From the NCBI RefSeq assembly GCF_001458395.1, contig NZ_CYSR01000007.1:62001-126000 (forward strand): DNA of 64,000 nucleotides. Reading direction: 5' to 3'. Shown here piece by piece: positions 7,080-14,286 of this stretch. Positions within the stretch are counted from its first letter, which is position 1. Each line of letters opens with the position of its first letter. A model generated the notes under the pieces. The model ran no database searches and was not told where the DNA came from. It saw nothing but the letters and a program-made list of their open reading frames with translations. The stretch is from Leisingera aquaemixtae (lineage in GTDB: Bacteria > Pseudomonadota > Alphaproteobacteria > Rhodobacterales > Rhodobacteraceae). Made by a program: the position numbers and the translations under genes.

Positions 7080-8207
7080 TCAGGACGGGTCTTCCAGCGC
7101 CGCAAAGAAGGCTGCAATGGCATCTTCCAGCTTGTGCCGGTCGATTTCCGAGAAGTCGCGCTCCATTGCCATTTCGATCTTGCCGTCGCGCGCCTGACAG
7201 CGGACTGTCCCCGCGGGGACAGTGCAGCGCAGGGTGGTCTTGGCGACGCCGGCGCGCGGCGCAGCGGGGGTGCGGGGGGCGTTCTTGCGCTTGCCCTCGG
7301 CAAAGCTGCGCAGCACCTCCAGCTCTGCCTCTTCGTTCTGCGGCTTCACCCGCGCCAGCGCGTCGCGCAGCACCTGGGCGTTCATCGCATCGGCCTCCAG
7401 GCGTTTCTTCAGGTCCAGCCCCAGCGCCCGCGGGATGGCCTCCGGGTGTTTCAGTGCATCCCCCACGGCCTTCAGCACCTGGGCAAAATGGCGGATGTAG
7501 ATCCGCTTCTGCCGGCCCGCAGAGGCGTAAAGGTCGTTCACCGCATCCTCGATGGTCTCCGCGCCGGTGCCGGTGTCCTCGGCATAGCGCAGCGCCAGCT
7601 GTGCCATTTCGGCAAAGGAGATGTCGCGGCGCACCAGGTTCTCATCCACCATCCGCCGGTAAAGGCTCTGCAGACTGTCGCCCTTGGCCACCAAACCCGC
7701 GGGGATATGGCTGTAGATGTCGTCGCCCGTTTCACTGAGCAGTTCCAGATAGGCCCGCATCCGGCGGTAGCCCTGGATCAGCTCATAGGTGCCGTCTTCG
7801 TTTTCCTCGACCCGGATCGGGTTCGACAGGCCAATGGATTTGATGGAGGCCTTCAGCTCATCCAGCTCCGGATCGCGCCCTTCCTTGCGGTCGCGGACCA
7901 GCTTCTGCATGCCGATCCGGCCAATCGGAATCCGGTCGACCACCAGGCCCAGCTTCTTCAGCCGCACGAACTCATGCGCCAGCCGGTCGTTCTCAGCGCG
8001 GATCTTCATTTCCGCCTCGGCACGGGTGCGCAACGCATCGGCGTTCTCGGAGATCGCGGTGGCCATCGGCCCGCGGCGCGATTCAGACGGTTTGCGCATC
8101 CGCTGGTCCGGCTTCTGGACGGCGGTCTCCGCGGGGACGGATTTTGGTTCAGAGGGGGTGTTCGGTTCAGTCGGGAAGTCGATGTCGAAGACTCTGCGTT
8201 TGCTCAT
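7080..8207 (-). CDS. parB: plasmid partition protein ParB
   Basis: A 375-aa centromere-binding protein. After a basic N-terminus it has a ParB/sulfiredoxin-type domain at about residues 85-175 (VDRIPIGRIGMQKLVRD, DELKASIKSIGLSNPIRVEENEDGTYELIQGYRRMRAY, where GYRR is the conserved CTP/DNA-linked motif). A helical HTH region with the family's FAEMAQLALRYAEDTG stretch follows. Its start overlaps the parA stop by 4 bases (ATGA), so parA-parB is an operon. The gene contains a perfect palindrome copy (7206-7221) and a degenerate copy (8124-8139), which may let ParB load on its own gene. It partitions the replicon with ParA. Confidence 0.9.
   Translation of the reverse strand: MSKRRVFDIDFPTEPNTPSEPKSVPAETAVQKPDQRMRKPSESRRGPMATAISENADALRTRAEAEMKIRAENDRLAHEFVRLKKLGLVVDRIPIGRIGMQKLVRDRKEGRDPELDELKASIKSIGLSNPIRVEENEDGTYELIQGYRRMRAYLELLSETGDDIYSHIPAGLVAKGDSLQSLYRRMVDENLVRRDISFAEMAQLALRYAEDTGTGAETIEDAVNDLYASAGRQKRIYIRHFAQVLKAVGDALKHPEAIPRALGLDLKKRLEADAMNAQVLRDALARVKPQNEEAELEVLRSFAEGKRKNAPRTPAAPRAGVAKTTLRCTVPAGTVRCQARDGKIEMAMERDFSEIDRHKLEDAIAAFFAALEDPS
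7206..7221. promoter_or_regulatory. parS-like palindrome inside parB
   Basis: A perfect TGTCCCCGCGGGGACA copy in the 3' part of parB, in frame as V-P-A-G-T (context RCTVPAGTVRCQ). A degenerate copy at 8124-8139 in the 5' part reads S-V-P-A-E-T in the same frame. Confidence 0.7.
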
Positions 8208-9508
8208 GCCTCATCCTCCAGATTTTCCCAGGCTTCCAGCGCGTAGGCCTTGAATTCATCGTAGGCCTGATCAAACGACGCCCGCGCACGGCGCCAGGTT
8301 TCGCGTGTCATTTCCCGGTAATCGATTTCGTAGATGGAACTCAGGAAGCGGCCCGATTGCTCGACTGCGCGGGTCATCTCGATCGGGTGCTCGGTCATTC
8401 TGCCCTCGAACACCTTCATAAATGCCGAACGCATCGCACGGTGCAAATCGTTACCGCTTTCGTAACGGGTGAGGAGGAAGCGGACGTCCTGGAAAACCTT
8501 CGGCAGGGCAAATGTCCCCGCGGGGACAACGCCGTTAAACGCCGACAGATCCTCCAGCGCCTCGGACAGCTGGCCGATGAAGGAGGTGGTTGAGTCATAC
8601 TCCCAGTAGCCGGGGCCGGAGGGGATATAGAGCATGTCGGCAGCAAAGACCGCGTTCATCGACTGGTAGCCGATGGCAGGCGGGCAGTCGAAGATCATCA
8701 GGTCGTAGTCTTCCGCGGGCAGCTGGTCGAGGTAGCGGGAGACCGCGGCGAAGAACGACCATTCCGGGTTCAGGTGGCGGTACTGGGCGGAGGCGAATTC
8801 CACAAAGGCCGCATTGGCGCAGGAGGGGATGATGTCGATGGTCGGCCAGCTGGTCGGCTTGACGAAATCGCTGACCCGCAGGTCCTGCAGCCCCATGCCG
8901 GTGATCGCGTCGGGCAGCTGGCGCTGGGGCAGGGCGGTGCCGGACTCGGCGCCCTGCGACACCGCGTTCATCCGTTCCGTCTCGCGCACCAGGTCGCGGG
9001 CCATGATGCCCCAGACGGTGTAATCCTCAGTGACGTCGCTGAGGCCCATGGAGTGCGACAGGGTGGCCTGCGGGTCGAAGTCGACGCACAGCACCCGGTA
9101 GCCGTCCAGCGCTGCGGCATGGGCGAAGTGCAGGGCGACGGTGGATTTGCCGGCGCCGCCCTTGAAGTTGGAGATCGCCACCCGCAGCGCCCGTTTGCCC
9201 GCGGGGCGCTTGGGCAGCAGGGATTTGCGGTTGATCTTGATGCGGCGGCGCAGCTCATTGATCTCCTCCAGCGAATACCAGCGCTGGCGGCCGTCCTCCT
9301 CGACATGGCCCTGGGGCAGCGAGGGGTCGGTGGCGAGCCGTCCCCGCAGGGTCGACTGGTTGACGCGGAAGATCAGCTCCGCCACCTCCCAGGAGGAGAA
9401 CCGGCGCAGGGTCTTTTCCATTTCGGGGGAGAAGGTCTGCTGGCGGATCCAGCTTTGCATCTTGAGAGATTGGGCCTGCATCTTGGACAGGTCTTCGTGC
9501 GTAAACAT
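8204..9508 (-). CDS. parA: plasmid partition ATPase ParA
   Basis: A 434-aa ParA of the large type with an N-terminal DNA-binding region. Residues about 1-105 include a MerR/HTH-like part (WEVAELIFRVNQSTLRGRLA). The deviant Walker A motif is at about residues 113-125 (NFKGGAGKSTVAL) and is followed by RVLCVDFDPQATLS. The Walker B region is YDLMIFDCPPAIGYQSM. AAGGAG precedes the ATG at good distance. It is the first gene of the parAB operon and transcribes away from the replicase. The N-terminal HTH suggests it represses its own promoter, as known for this ParA type. A parS-like copy lies in the coding region at 8513. Confidence 0.92.
   Translation of the reverse strand: MFTHEDLSKMQAQSLKMQSWIRQQTFSPEMEKTLRRFSSWEVAELIFRVNQSTLRGRLATDPSLPQGHVEEDGRQRWYSLEEINELRRRIKINRKSLLPKRPAGKRALRVAISNFKGGAGKSTVALHFAHAAALDGYRVLCVDFDPQATLSHSMGLSDVTEDYTVWGIMARDLVRETERMNAVSQGAESGTALPQRQLPDAITGMGLQDLRVSDFVKPTSWPTIDIIPSCANAAFVEFASAQYRHLNPEWSFFAAVSRYLDQLPAEDYDLMIFDCPPAIGYQSMNAVFAADMLYIPSGPGYWEYDSTTSFIGQLSEALEDLSAFNGVVPAGTFALPKVFQDVRFLLTRYESGNDLHRAMRSAFMKVFEGRMTEHPIEMTRAVEQSGRFLSSIYEIDYREMTRETWRRARASFDQAYDEFKAYALEAWENLEDEA
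8513..8528. promoter_or_regulatory. parS-like palindrome inside parA
   Basis: A perfect TGTCCCCGCGGGGACA copy, in frame as V-P-A-G-T (context FNGVVPAGTFAL). It sits late in the parA gene. Confidence 0.7.
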
Positions 9509-9640
9509 CGCTGCTCCTTAGCCTCACACGGTGTTGTTTTTTACAGCGCCCATTTTTTGCGGACGCTAATTCAGCCTCAATATCCATTTACGCCGAATTT
9601 GCAAAAAACGCAAAAGCTAATATGGTTGCGAAGAGCGTCC

Positions 9641-9656
9641 TGTCCCCGCGGGGACA
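9641..9656. promoter_or_regulatory. parS-like palindrome upstream of parA
   Basis: A perfect TGTCCCCGCGGGGACA copy 130 bases upstream of the parA start. It is the right-most copy of the set, so the ten copies span about 3.6 kb from the YceI-OmpA gene to the origin region. Confidence 0.75.
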
Positions 9657-9750
9657 CATTTGCAAAAGGCCCAGCAGCACAAGGGCCTGGGCGATTCGGA
9701 AGGCCCCGGCCAAACGATTCGTTTCATTGGGTTTTTCTGGGGTTCTGACG

Positions 9751-9836
9751 CCAGATTTAGGGGGACACCCCAGGCCGGAACACTGCAGATTGGGGGACAT
9801 TTCTGCCAGAATAGGGGACACTCAAGATGTCCCCCC
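9751..9836. repeat. iteron-like GGGGACA repeats upstream of the replicase
   Basis: Three direct repeats share CAGA(A/T)T-G(n)-ACA: CCAGATTTAGGGGGACA (9751-9767), GCAGATTGGGGGACA (9785-9799) and GCCAGAATAGGGGACA (9805-9820). An inverted TGTCCCCCC lies at 9828-9836. The GGGGACA cores are 32 and 21 bases apart, close to three and two helical turns, which suggests binding on one DNA face. They resemble half of the parS palindrome but with different flanks. They are candidate binding sites for the replicase encoded downstream. Confidence 0.5.
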
Positions 9837-10060
9837 ATACCATTGATACCAATTTTTCTTTCGAAAAAGGGATTGGGTCTGAATTCAATTCCCGCCGGCG
9901 CTTGACAGAATCGGAATTCCGGACGCAAATCGGGTACAACAAACGAATAGCGTTGAGTTCGGAGCCAAACCGGCCAGCGTAATTCCCGGCAAACCATCCG
10001 GGAGCACTTGAGGCAGCACATCCCGGCCCAGGAGGGCAGGGGGGAGAAACGGGGGCAGCA

Positions 10061-10744
10061 ATGCTTGCCAAACGGCCTGCGGGGCGCAACGCCTCTGCGC
10101 TGAAATATGACATCCTCACGGCGATGGGGGCTTATGCGCTTGGCCAGGGCAAGGGGGCGCAGAAGCTGGTTCTGCGTTTCATGACACTGATGACCGCGCG
10201 CTACAACTGGCAGCGCGATGAGCTGGCCGTCGGGCAGCGGGAGATTGCCCGGCTGTGGGATGTCGATGAGCGCACGGTGAAGCGCGAGATGGCCAAGCTG
10301 CGGGGCTGGGGCTGGCTGGTGGTGAAACGCCAGGGCGCGCGCGGGCGGGTGACGGAATACGGGATTGATCTGGAGCGGCTGCTGGCCGACACCGAAGAGC
10401 GCTGGGGGGCGGTCGGACCGGACTTTGAGCACCGGATGCAAGGGGCGGACGAGCCGGCGCCGAATGTGGTGCCGCTGCGCCCCGGCGCGGTGCCGCCTGC
10501 GCCGGATGTGTCGGACGGCAGCGAATGGAGCCTGGCCAAGGCAGTGCTGCATGCGGAGGATCCGGCGAATTATGCCTCCTGGGTGCAGGGACTGGAGCGC
10601 GCGGGCCGGGCAGGCGGCAGGCTGGTGCTGAAGGCGCCGAGCCGGTTCCATGCGAATTACGTGATGTCGCATCTGATGCCGCGCTTGCTGGCCGCCTGCC
10701 GCGATGTGGATGGCGAAGTCTCCGCCATTGTTGTGGAGGCGTGA
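10061..10744 (+). CDS. DnaA-like plasmid replication initiator
   Basis: A 227-aa protein with two visible parts. Residues about 20-110 form a winged-helix-like DNA-binding region (QREIARLWDVDERTVKREMAKLRGWGWLVVKRQGARGRVTEYGIDLERL). Residues about 155-227 resemble DnaA domain I (WSLAKAVLHAEDPANYASWVQGLERA ... LVLKAPSRFHANYVMSHLMPRLLAAC). No AAA+ ATPase domain is present. This matches the DnaA-like replicase type described for Rhodobacterales plasmids that sits next to parAB. Purine-rich GGGGGCAGCA precedes the ATG. It probably binds the repeats just upstream and recruits the host replication machinery through its DnaA-I-like part. Confidence 0.75.
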   Translation: MLAKRPAGRNASALKYDILTAMGAYALGQGKGAQKLVLRFMTLMTARYNWQRDELAVGQREIARLWDVDERTVKREMAKLRGWGWLVVKRQGARGRVTEYGIDLERLLADTEERWGAVGPDFEHRMQGADEPAPNVVPLRPGAVPPAPDVSDGSEWSLAKAVLHAEDPANYASWVQGLERAGRAGGRLVLKAPSRFHANYVMSHLMPRLLAACRDVDGEVSAIVVEA

Positions 10745-10849
10745 GGCCGAAACTTGGCCCATATGGTTGAACCCCTTGGGGGCAGGGGCTTATGTGGGCG
10801 GGCAGGGGGCCTGGCACGAACGGCCCCGCGGAACAAGGAGCAGCCCGGA

Positions 10850-12124
10850 ATGAACGGCGCGCAGGACAGGATCTGTATCATCGGCCTTGGCTATGTGGGG
10901 CTGCCGCTGGCGGCGGCGTTCGGGCAGCACCGCGAGGTCATCGGGTTCGACATTGATCCGGGCCGCATCGCGGAGCTGCGCCGGGGCGAGGACCGCACCC
11001 GAGAGCTGGAGCCGCAGGACTTGGCTGCTGCGGAGTTTCTGAAATTCACGTCGGACCCGGCGGAGATTGCGGATTGCTCCATTTACATTGTCACCGTGCC
11101 GACGCCGGTGGACGCCAGCCACCGGCCCGATCTGCGCCCGCTGCTGGCGGCGTCGGCCATTGTTGGCGGGGTGCTCAGAGCCGGCGACCTGGTGATATAT
11201 GAATCCACCGTCTATCCCGGCGCCACCGAGGAAGACTGCGTGCCGGTGCTGGAGGCGCGGTCGGGTTTGAAATTCAACGTGGATTTCTTTGCCGGCTACA
11301 GCCCGGAGCGGATCAACCCCGGCGACAAGCAGCGGCGGCTAAAGGATGTGGTGAAAGTCACCTCCGGCTCCACACCCGAGGTGGCGGAGCGGGTGGATGC
11401 GCTCTACCGCGAGGTGGTGGCGGCGGGCACCCACAAGGCCGCCAGCATACGTGTGGCAGAGGCCGCGAAGGTGATCGAGAACAGCCAGCGGGATATCAAC
11501 ATTGCGCTGGTGAATGAGCTGGCCAAGATCTTCAACAAGATGGGGATCGACACTCAGGCGGTTCTGGAAGCCGCTGGGACAAAATGGAACTTCCTGCCGT
11601 TCCGCCCCGGACTGGTGGGCGGTCACTGCATCGGGGTGGACCCCTATTACCTGACCCACAAGGCGGAGCAGCTGGGCTACCACCCGGAGATCCTTCTGGC
11701 GGGCCGCCGTCTGAACGATGGCATGGGCGCCTATGTGGCGGGCGAGATGGTGAAAGCGATGCTGAAACGCGGCCTGCCGGTGGCGGGCGCGCGGCTGCTG
11801 GTGATGGGGCTGACGTTCAAGGAGAACTGCCCGGACCTGCGCAACACGCGGGTGATCGACGTGGTGCGGGAGCTGCAGCAGTACGGGGCTGTGGTGGACG
11901 TGCATGATCCCCATGCCGACCCGGCAGAGGCGCAGGAGGAATATGGCATATCGCTGCTGGCCGAGCCGGGGCAGGGGGCCTATGCAGGGATTGTGCTGGC
12001 CGTCGCGCATTCGGAGTTCCGCGCGATGGGCGCGGGTGCGGTTCGTGCCCTGGGGGCCGAGGGCGCGCTGGTCTATGACCTGAAATACGTGCTGGCGCCG
12101 GAAGAGGCAGATTTGCGGCTCTAA
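10850..12124 (+). CDS. nucleotide-sugar dehydrogenase (UDP-HexNAc 6-dehydrogenase type)
   Basis: A 424-aa NAD-dependent dehydrogenase that oxidises C6 of a UDP-sugar to a uronate for surface polysaccharide synthesis. The Rossmann motif is [18 protein letters not shown] (residues 8-25). The catalytic Cys lies in [12 protein letters not shown] (about residue 263), and the C-terminal UDP-binding domain contains [16 protein letters not shown]. The sequence style ([20 protein letters not shown]) fits the TviB/WbpO/VipA group, which acts on UDP-GlcNAc or UDP-GalNAc, better than UDP-glucose dehydrogenase. The ATG at 10850 has AAGGAG upstream and gives the usual N-terminus; the ATG at 10754 would add 32 unlike residues. 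No other polysaccharide genes are adjacent. Confidence 0.88.
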   Translation: MNGAQDRICIIGLGYVGLPLAAAFGQHREVIGFDIDPGRIAELRRGEDRTRELEPQDLAAAEFLKFTSDPAEIADCSIYIVTVPTPVDASHRPDLRPLLAASAIVGGVLRAGDLVIYESTVYPGATEEDCVPVLEARSGLKFNVDFFAGYSPERINPGDKQRRLKDVVKVTSGSTPEVAERVDALYREVVAAGTHKAASIRVAEAAKVIENSQRDINIALVNELAKIFNKMGIDTQAVLEAAGTKWNFLPFRPGLVGGHCIGVDPYYLTHKAEQLGYHPEILLAGRRLNDGMGAYVAGEMVKAMLKRGLPVAGARLLVMGLTFKENCPDLRNTRVIDVVRELQQYGAVVDVHDPHADPAEAQEEYGISLLAEPGQGAYAGIVLAVAHSEFRAMGAGAVRALGAEGALVYDLKYVLAPEEADLRL

Positions 12125-12191
12125 CCCGGGCGGAACCTCCCTTTGAGACCCGAATTGCTGTAGCCTTGGCGCATCGGCAAGGAGGTCTGTG

Positions 12192-12626
12192 ATGAGTGAC
12201 GTTCTGGAAGGCCGCTGCCTGTGCGGCGCGGTGAAGATCCAAGTGAAGGGGAGGTATGACCCGCGTGCAGGCGCTTGCCATTGCCGCATGTGCCAGCGCT
12301 GGACCGGCGGGCTTTTCCTGTGTTTCGAGGCGGCCGCGGAGGCGGTGACGGTCGAGGGGCCGGTGACCCGGTATCCCTCCACCGCCTTTGCCGAGCGGGC
12401 GTTTTGCAGTACCTGCGGATCACATCTGTGGATGCGGGACACGGACAGGGAAGACACTGGCTATGATTTGATGCCGGGGCTGTTTGATGAAGCGCTGGCG
12501 TGGCCGCTGCGGTCGGAGATCTACGCCGACCGTGCGATGGCGGCGGTGCGGCTGGAGGGCGATCACAAGCGGACCACACGGGACGAGTATGAGGCGCAGA
12601 ACCCGTTTATTGACGGGGACGTTTGA
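12192..12626 (+). CDS. GFA/CENP-V family zinc-binding protein
   Basis: A 144-aa protein of the glutathione-dependent formaldehyde-activating (GFA) fold. The zinc-binding cysteines are visible: GRCLCGAVKI near the start, ACHCRMCQRWTGG, and FCSTCGSHLW at about residues 74-83. Family members bind two zinc ions; most are not proven formaldehyde enzymes, so the activity here is open. GGAGGT lies 5 bases before the ATG at 12192, which decides against the GTG three bases earlier. Confidence 0.85.
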   Translation: MSDVLEGRCLCGAVKIQVKGRYDPRAGACHCRMCQRWTGGLFLCFEAAAEAVTVEGPVTRYPSTAFAERAFCSTCGSHLWMRDTDREDTGYDLMPGLFDEALAWPLRSEIYADRAMAAVRLEGDHKRTTRDEYEAQNPFIDGDV

Positions 12627-12635
12627 GGGGAGTGA

Positions 12636-13547
12636 TCAGCCCCCGACCCGCGGCAGTTTCGGGCCGCTCCAATAGGCGCCGCTGTCCTGGCGCAGGGCGT
12701 CGTAGGCTTCGATCCGGCGCCGGGCGTCTTCGCCGCCGGCTGCGATCAGATGGGTGAGCAGGCATTCCAGCACGGCCATTGCACCGCCGATAGCCCCGAA
12801 GGGATGCAGCGAGTTGGCAGCGACGGCCAGCACGTGATCGGTGCGGATGCCGGGGGCAATCACCTCGCTGTCGGAGATCAGGATCACCGATGCGCCGCGC
12901 TCCCCCGCCAGCCGCAGCGCCTGGATGGTGCCGGCGGAGTAGGGGGCGAAGGTGATGGCGATCAGGCAGTCCTCGGGGCCAATGTCGAGAAAGTCATCCA
13001 GCGCCGCCCCCATGTGGCGGGGGACGAGGTCCAGTGAGGGCAAGGCCATGCGGCCGACGTAGTGGAAATAGTAGGCCAGCGCGTAGGATGACCGGGTGGC
13101 GGTGACATAGCTGCGGCGGGCGGTGGTGAGGGTGCCGACGATGGCTTGCGTCCGCTCGGCCGTCATCAGCCGCAGCGAGCGGGAGGTGATGTTGAGCTGG
13201 TTGCGCGCCGCCGCCGCCTGCAGCGCGCCTGCGGGGCCTGCGCCGGCCATGCGCTCCAGCCAGTCCTGGCCAAGGTCTGCCTCATGCGCGGTGGTGAGGG
13301 CGGCGCGGAAGGGGGCGCGGAAGGCCTCGAACGTGTCATAGCCCAGGTGCTGGGCGAGGCGGACAAAGCCGTTGGCGCTGATGCCGGTCCTTTGGGCCGA
13401 GGTGCGCACGGTGTCGAGGCCGAAGTCGCCGGGGTTGTCGATCACGTATTTCGCCGCCGCCTTCAGCTTGGGCGGAAGCTGCTCCATCTGGTCCTTCAGA
13501 TGCTGGATCAGCCGGGCGGTTTTCCGGGGGTCGAGATGCGGGTCCAT
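12636..13547 (-). CDS. MurR/RpiR family transcriptional regulator
   Basis: A 303-aa regulator with an N-terminal RpiR-type HTH (residues about 10-85; LPPKLKAAAKYVIDNPGDFGLDTVRTSAQRTGISANGFVRLAQHLGYDTFEAFRAPFR). A C-terminal SIS sugar-phosphate-binding domain follows (about 130-260; EDCLIAITFAPYSAGTIQALRLAGERGASVILISDSEVIAPG). Such regulators sense phosphosugars or amino-acid-derived ligands. It converges on the GFA gene, and no obvious target operon is beside it, so its regulon cannot be read from the window. Confidence 0.88.
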   Translation of the reverse strand: MDPHLDPRKTARLIQHLKDQMEQLPPKLKAAAKYVIDNPGDFGLDTVRTSAQRTGISANGFVRLAQHLGYDTFEAFRAPFRAALTTAHEADLGQDWLERMAGAGPAGALQAAAARNQLNITSRSLRLMTAERTQAIVGTLTTARRSYVTATRSSYALAYYFHYVGRMALPSLDLVPRHMGAALDDFLDIGPEDCLIAITFAPYSAGTIQALRLAGERGASVILISDSEVIAPGIRTDHVLAVAANSLHPFGAIGGAMAVLECLLTHLIAAGGEDARRRIEAYDALRQDSGAYWSGPKLPRVGG

Positions 13548-13596
13548 GCGCCATATCAGAGCAGATGTGCGGAAAATGGCAAGGCCGGAACGGATG

Positions 13597-13899
13597 TTAC
13601 TCCGAGAGGAACGCCATCAGGTCCTGACGGGCGTGCAGGATGCGGAGGATCTCGGGGCGGCCCTGCTCCAGCCGGTAGACCACCAGATGCGCGCCTGAGG
13701 GGTGGATGCGGACCGGCGGGGTGAACTCAGCCCGTTCGCGGGCCATTTCGGGGAAGTCCGCCAGCAGGTCGAACAGGGCAAACAGGCTGTCGGCATAGGC
13801 GTCGGCCTGCGCCGCGCCCCAGGTTTCCATGCCATAGCGCCAGATCGCGGCAAGGTCGTCGCGTGCGGCGGGGTGGATCCGCCAGCGCGGCTCAGCCAT
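13597..13899 (-). CDS. parE: ParE-family toxin of a type II toxin-antitoxin system
   Basis: A 100-aa RelE/ParE-fold protein (RIHPAARDDLAAIWRYGMETWG at the start; IHPSGAHLVVYRLEQGRPEILRILHARQDLMAFL at the end). Its start overlaps the antitoxin stop by 8 bases, the standard arrangement with antitoxin first. ParE toxins poison DNA gyrase. On this replicon the pair probably stabilises inheritance near the partition module. Confidence 0.88.
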   Translation of the reverse strand: MAEPRWRIHPAARDDLAAIWRYGMETWGAAQADAYADSLFALFDLLADFPEMARERAEFTPPVRIHPSGAHLVVYRLEQGRPEILRILHARQDLMAFLSE

Positions 13900-14128
13900 T
13901 GCGGCGCATGGCGGCCTTGAAATCTTCGGCGCTCAGCACCTCCGCCGGGCCGCTGGAAAGGCCCGCGTCGATGGCGGATTGCAGTTCAGCAATGGCCGCT
14001 GTGCGGGCCTGGTCGCGGCGGATCAGGTCGCGGACATAGTCGCTGGAATTGGCATAGGTGCCGGTGCGGGCCTGTTCCTCGACCCAGTCCTTCATCTGGT
14101 CCGGCAGAGATACATTCATGGTGGCCAT
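13892..14128 (-). CDS. parD: ParD-family antitoxin
   Basis: A 78-aa ribbon-helix-helix antitoxin. The N-terminal DNA-binding strand and helices are visible (MNVSLPDQMKDWVEEQARTGTYANSSDYVRDLIRRDQ), followed by a C-terminal toxin-binding tail. I start at 14128 (MATMNVSLP) because the upstream extension to 14173 does not resemble the family; GGAACC precedes the ATG. ParD usually represses the parDE promoter together with ParE. Confidence 0.88.
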   Translation of the reverse strand: MATMNVSLPDQMKDWVEEQARTGTYANSSDYVRDLIRRDQARTAAIAELQSAIDAGLSSGPAEVLSAEDFKAAMRRNG

Positions 14129-14230
14129 GGGCGGGTTCCTTTCGCTGCAACAGAATATGGCAATCTTTGCCAAGCTTGCAAGAGGTGAGGCGGAAAGGGC
14201 AGCGCCCGGGCCTGGGAGGGCAATAAGATT

Positions 14231-14269
14231 AAAAAAGCCCCCGCTGCCGTGTGGTGCGGGGGCTTTTGC
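14231..14269 (-). terminator. terminator for the rhodanese-YidC-phosphotransferase gene
   Basis: AAGCCCCCGC (14235-14244) pairs with GCGGGGGCTT (14256-14265). On the minus strand the stem is followed by a T-run and on the plus strand by TTTTGCTTT, so it can work in both directions. It lies just after the stop of the 1355-aa gene. Confidence 0.85.
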
Positions 14270-14286
14270 TTTCGTTGCTGCCGTCG

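Larger units (their letters stand above)
9509..10060. promoter_or_regulatory. probable origin and divergent promoter region between parA and the replicase
   Basis: This 552-base region between two divergent genes holds no credible gene. The parA-proximal part (9530-9640) is AT-rich with A/T runs (TTTTTTGCGG, GCAAAAAACGCAAAAGC) in an otherwise GC-rich window. One perfect parS-like palindrome (9641-9656) lies next to it, then iteron-like repeats (9751-9836). A TTGACA hexamer stands at 9902-9907, but no convincing -10 box follows at standard spacing. The combination fits a replication origin with the parA promoter on one side and the replicase promoter on the other. This is inference from composition and position. 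Confidence 0.55.

Noticed and set aside
6358-7303. Several overlapping open frames on both strands rich in C-P-R-G-D and P-A-G-T
   Set aside because: They are produced by the repeated palindrome, which reads open in several frames. They have no ribosome binding sites and no family likeness.
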